From the NCBI GenBank assembly GCA_021737245.1, contig JAIPEI010000226.1:1-6169 (forward strand): a stretch of 6,169 nt of DNA, in the 5' to 3' direction. Positions 6,168 to 6,169 of this stretch are shown in pieces. Made by a program: the position numbers and the translations under genes. This DNA comes from Deltaproteobacteria bacterium (lineage in GTDB: Bacteria; Desulfobacterota; DSM-4660; Desulfatiglandales; HGW-15). Positions within the stretch are counted from its first letter, which is position 1, and each line of letters opens with the position of its first letter. The notes beneath the pieces were generated by a model that saw only the letters and a program-made list of their open reading frames with translations, ran no database searches and was not told the DNA's origin.

Positions 6168-6169
6168 TA

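Larger units (their letters stand above)
5921..6169. other. intergenic regulatory region without a supported gene
   Basis: With the receiver remnant, about 450 bases lie upstream of the channel start without a confident gene. A minus-strand frame is open from the edge down to 5888, but its Arg/Gln/His-rich translation shows no domain, no ribosome site and no hydrophobic core pattern. Short plus-strand frames starting near 6072 and 6080 run into the edge and are equally uncharacteristic. The region is best read as a divergent control region: promoter for the cation block on the left side, sigma54-like promoter on the right, and palindromes between. Confidence 0.55.

Noticed and set aside
5888..6169. 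A minus-strand frame open from the right edge to a stop at 5890-5888, possibly the end of an upstream gene
   Set aside because: The translation lacks any domain or hydrophobic pattern and the frame runs across the palindromes and promoter elements. A chance open frame in GC-rich DNA is the simpler explanation.

Overview
The window is a GC-rich bacterial segment. It holds one minus-strand block of four genes for potassium or other cation transport, with a regulatory region upstream at the right edge. Near-consensus sigma70 and sigma54-like promoter elements and the coding style suggest a GC-rich Gram-negative bacterium, perhaps a delta-proteobacterial (Desulfobacterota-like) lineage. The taxonomic guess is weak, because no rRNA or other marker gene is present.

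Layout in transcription order (right to left). Positions 5921-6169 are a non-coding region with a sigma54-like promoter pointing right (out of the window), several TGAC/GTCA palindromes and a hairpin at the edge. A very good sigma70 promoter (5891-5920, minus) then drives the block. It sits in the head of a short open frame (5713-5904) that reads as the C-terminal tail of a response-regulator receiver domain. The stop of this tail overlaps, as ATGA, the best-supported start of a two-TM, double-RCK ion channel of the CASTOR/POLLUX type (3773-5716). After a 186-base gap with a possible second promoter come a KtrB/TrkH K+ translocating subunit (2213-3586), a KtrA/TrkA gating-ring subunit (1547-2203) starting 9 bases later, and a third RCK protein that carries a tandem universal-stress-protein (USP) tail (61-1482). 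A weak hairpin follows the last gene.

How the parts may work together: KtrB is the membrane pore for K+ uptake and KtrA is its nucleotide-gated cytosolic ring. The RCK-USP protein looks like an extra regulatory subunit that could feed an adenine-nucleotide or stress signal into the same transporter. The CASTOR/POLLUX-like protein is a separate cation channel with its own built-in gating ring. All four genes carry RCK or RCK-like folds, so the block looks like a dedicated cation-homeostasis locus with several sensing layers. The most unusual points are the RCK-USP fusion, the pairing of KtrAB with a CASTOR/POLLUX-like channel, and the receiver-domain remnant fused by overlap to the channel start.
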